DNA of 64,000 bases from RBC038 sp041390625 (lineage in GTDB: Bacteria > Chloroflexota > Dehalococcoidia > UBA2979), in the NCBI GenBank assembly GCA_041390625.1, contig JAWKPM010000008.1:62001-126000 (forward strand), written 5' to 3'. A program made the position numbers and the translations under genes. The notes beneath the pieces are model-generated. The model did no database searches. It saw only the letters and a program-made list of their open reading frames with translations, and had not been told where the DNA came from. Below, piece after piece: positions 61,319 to 64,000 of this stretch. Each line of letters starts with the position of its first letter. Within the stretch, counting starts at the first letter, position 1.

Positions 61319-62158
61319 TTACGCGGGGCTGCCACCCGCCTCGGGCGGGGTGAGGCCGTAGCGGTCGCCGCGTCGGTGGCGCACCGCGAGGTCGACCGAG
61401 GCCAGACGGCGCACGCCCTCGGCCATCGGCGACCCACCGAGGGAGCCCATCGCGAGGTAGTCGCCGAGCGCGTCCTCGAGGTGGTTCGAGTAGCCCTGGA
61501 TGTCCTGGGCCTTGTTCATCATCACCTTGGCGATGCGCACGAAGACCGGGTTGTTTTCGGCGACGCGCCGCGCGTACGCGTAGGTCTCGCGCTCGAGGTC
61601 CTCGAGCGGCAGCACGTGGTTCACGAAGCCGAACTCGTGCGCCTCGGTGGCGCTGATGAAGCGGCTCTCGAAGACGAGCTCCTTCGCCCGCTTCACGCCG
61701 ATGTCCCACGGCACCGACATGTACTCGATGACGCCGGCCAGGAAGAGCGCGCTGTCCGCGGCGAACACCAGGTCGAGGCAGGCAGCGAGCATCCAGCCGG
61801 CGTAGATGCAGTAGCCGTCCACCATCGCGATCGTCGGCTTTGGGAAGTTCCGCCACCGCAGCAGCAGATCGAGGTTGTACTTCTTGAACTCGTTGTAGCG
61901 ATCGATGCCCGGCATCGTGGCGCGCGCGTCGCGGGCCGCCTGGTTCTGCGGCGTCCCGAGGTCGTGGCCGGCGGAGAAGTTGCCGCCTGCGCCTCGGACG
62001 ACGACGACGCGCACGGCGTCGTCGCGCTCGGCGAGCGTGAAGGCGTCGTCCACCTCCTGCAGCAGCGGGTGGCTCTGTGCGTTGCGGTACTCGGGCCGGT
62101 TGAGCGTGATGGTCGCGATCGGGCCGTCGACGTCGTAGCGAATGAACTCGAACTCCAC
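61319..62158 (-). CDS. Enoyl-CoA hydratase/isomerase-family protein lacking both catalytic Glu
   Basis: A 279-residue crotonase-fold protein. The oxyanion-hole loops GNFSAGHDLG and GYCIYAGWMLAACLDLVFA are present, so acyl-CoA binding is likely. Compared with true hydratases (CELAMMCD and FGQPE), the two catalytic glutamates are replaced by Met and Val (FLAGVIEYM). Dehydration/hydration is then unlikely; isomerase, thioesterase, decarboxylase or dehalogenase chemistry is possible. The GTG at 62158 follows GAGGAGG with good spacing, better than an ATG five codons upstream. Located next to malate synthase. Confidence 0.82.
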   Translation of the reverse strand: MEFEFIRYDVDGPIATITLNRPEYRNAQSHPLLQEVDDAFTLAERDDAVRVVVVRGAGGNFSAGHDLGTPQNQAARDARATMPGIDRYNEFKKYNLDLLLRWRNFPKPTIAMVDGYCIYAGWMLAACLDLVFAADSALFLAGVIEYMSVPWDIGVKRAKELVFESRFISATEAHEFGFVNHVLPLEDLERETYAYARRVAENNPVFVRIAKVMMNKAQDIQGYSNHLEDALGDYLAMGSLGGSPMAEGVRRLASVDLAVRHRRGDRYGLTPPEAGGSPA

Positions 62159-62246
62159 GGGGAACCTCCTCACAGCGCGCGCAGTCTATCCGGTCCCGCG
62201 TCCAACCTTGGACCAGCGCCGCGGGCGAGGGAACACGAGGGGCGGG

Positions 62247-63833
<1,587 letters not shown>

Positions 63834-63952
63834 GCGCTCGGTTCCCCTCTAGCGGCGGCGGACGGCGATGCCAGCGGCGACCGTCTCGGGTGGTCGAGTG
63901 CCGATGATCTCACCCACCTCCAAGGCTGCGTCCGTCCCGCGTCTCCCGCGAC

Positions 63953-64000
63953 TCAGCGCAGCGCCGCGCCAACCATCGCCTGCACGCCCTCGGTCACGAT
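63953..64000 (-). CDS. C-terminal end of a gene running off the window
   Basis: Fifteen codons (reading IVTEGVQAMVGAALR) and a TGA on the minus strand, open to the right window edge. Too short to identify. It would be upstream of malate synthase in the same direction; the 119 bases between show no gene. Confidence 0.3.
   Translation of the reverse strand: MVTEGVQAMVGAALR

Noticed and set aside
63838..63998. A minus-strand frame ending at 63849 and open to the right edge
   Set aside because: No convincing start or family pattern; Arg/Gly-rich composition. A different frame (stop at 63953-63955) is the better candidate for the next gene.

Overview
This is about 64 kb of a very GC-rich bacterial chromosome with short intergenic gaps and frequent ATGA/GTGA overlaps. 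I see no phage, transposase or CRISPR material. The lineage is not shown by any marker gene here. A coenzyme-F420-type LLM oxidoreductase, fused acyl-CoA carboxylases, family III CoA transferases, Tat-exported lipoproteins, DUF5666-like proteins and an archaeal-type signal peptidase with a DUF5305-like domain best fit Chloroflexota (Dehalococcoidia/Tepidiformales-like). A deep-branching actinobacterium is the main alternative. This is inference. The cell appears to be an aerobic heterotroph that uses fatty acids or acetate (acyl-CoA carboxylases, CoA transferase, enoyl-CoA hydratase-like protein, malate synthase).

Layout. 1-4.7 kb: trehalose-phosphatase (5' end outside the window) and small metabolic genes. 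4.8-10.7 kb: two biotin-dependent carboxylase genes, one a stand-alone carboxyltransferase and one a single-chain BC-BCCP-CT protein, around an F420-type oxidoreductase. 10.8-17.4 kb: membrane proteins (MFS, PAP2, CtpE-like P-type ATPase, flippase-like) and a GDPD. 17.4-19.9 kb: tRNA-Lys(UUU) and an arsenic operon made of an ArsR-phosphatase fusion, ArsC and an aquaglyceroporin, with an operator-like palindrome over its promoter. 19.9-31 kb: sulfurtransferase, a split TPP-dependent decarboxylase, threonine deaminase, an MBL ribonuclease, YceI, a peptidase and a threonine aldolase. 31-36 kb: histidine kinase and NarL-type regulator in convergent orientation, then a Tat-exported peptide-type ABC binding protein with a long AT-richer leader. 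36-39 kb: VOC protein, a LuxR regulator with a degenerate hydrolase domain, and an SDR.

39.1-43.2 kb is the most unusual part. After a 700-base gap with RNA-like structure come two tandem paralogous small exported proteins of no family I recognise, an archaeal/SipW-type signal peptidase fused to a DUF5305-like ectodomain, and an Asp-rich, Pro/Thr-repeat secreted protein. I read this as a self-contained cell-surface assembly locus. PhoX follows. 45-54 kb: a lipoprotein, a double CoA transferase, a TipA-like MerR regulator, a sigma factor divergent from a DUF5666-like membrane protein, and a large secreted Ig-like protein. 55.5-59.6 kb: a tightly packed operon of aminotransferase, nucleotidyltransferase-aminotransferase fusion and LicD-like transferase, which could make a CDP-activated amino-alcohol (or aminophosphonate) and attach it to a surface polymer. 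59.8-64 kb: SixA-like phosphatase, aldo/keto reductase, enoyl-CoA hydratase-like protein, malate synthase.

Over the whole window the hexamer TCGAGG/CCTCGA is extraordinarily frequent in genes and spacers and seems to shape codon choice (Arg-Gly is usually written CGA-GGN). Coordinates and start codons were chosen by reading ribosome-binding sites and overlaps. Family names come from recognising motifs, not from a database search.
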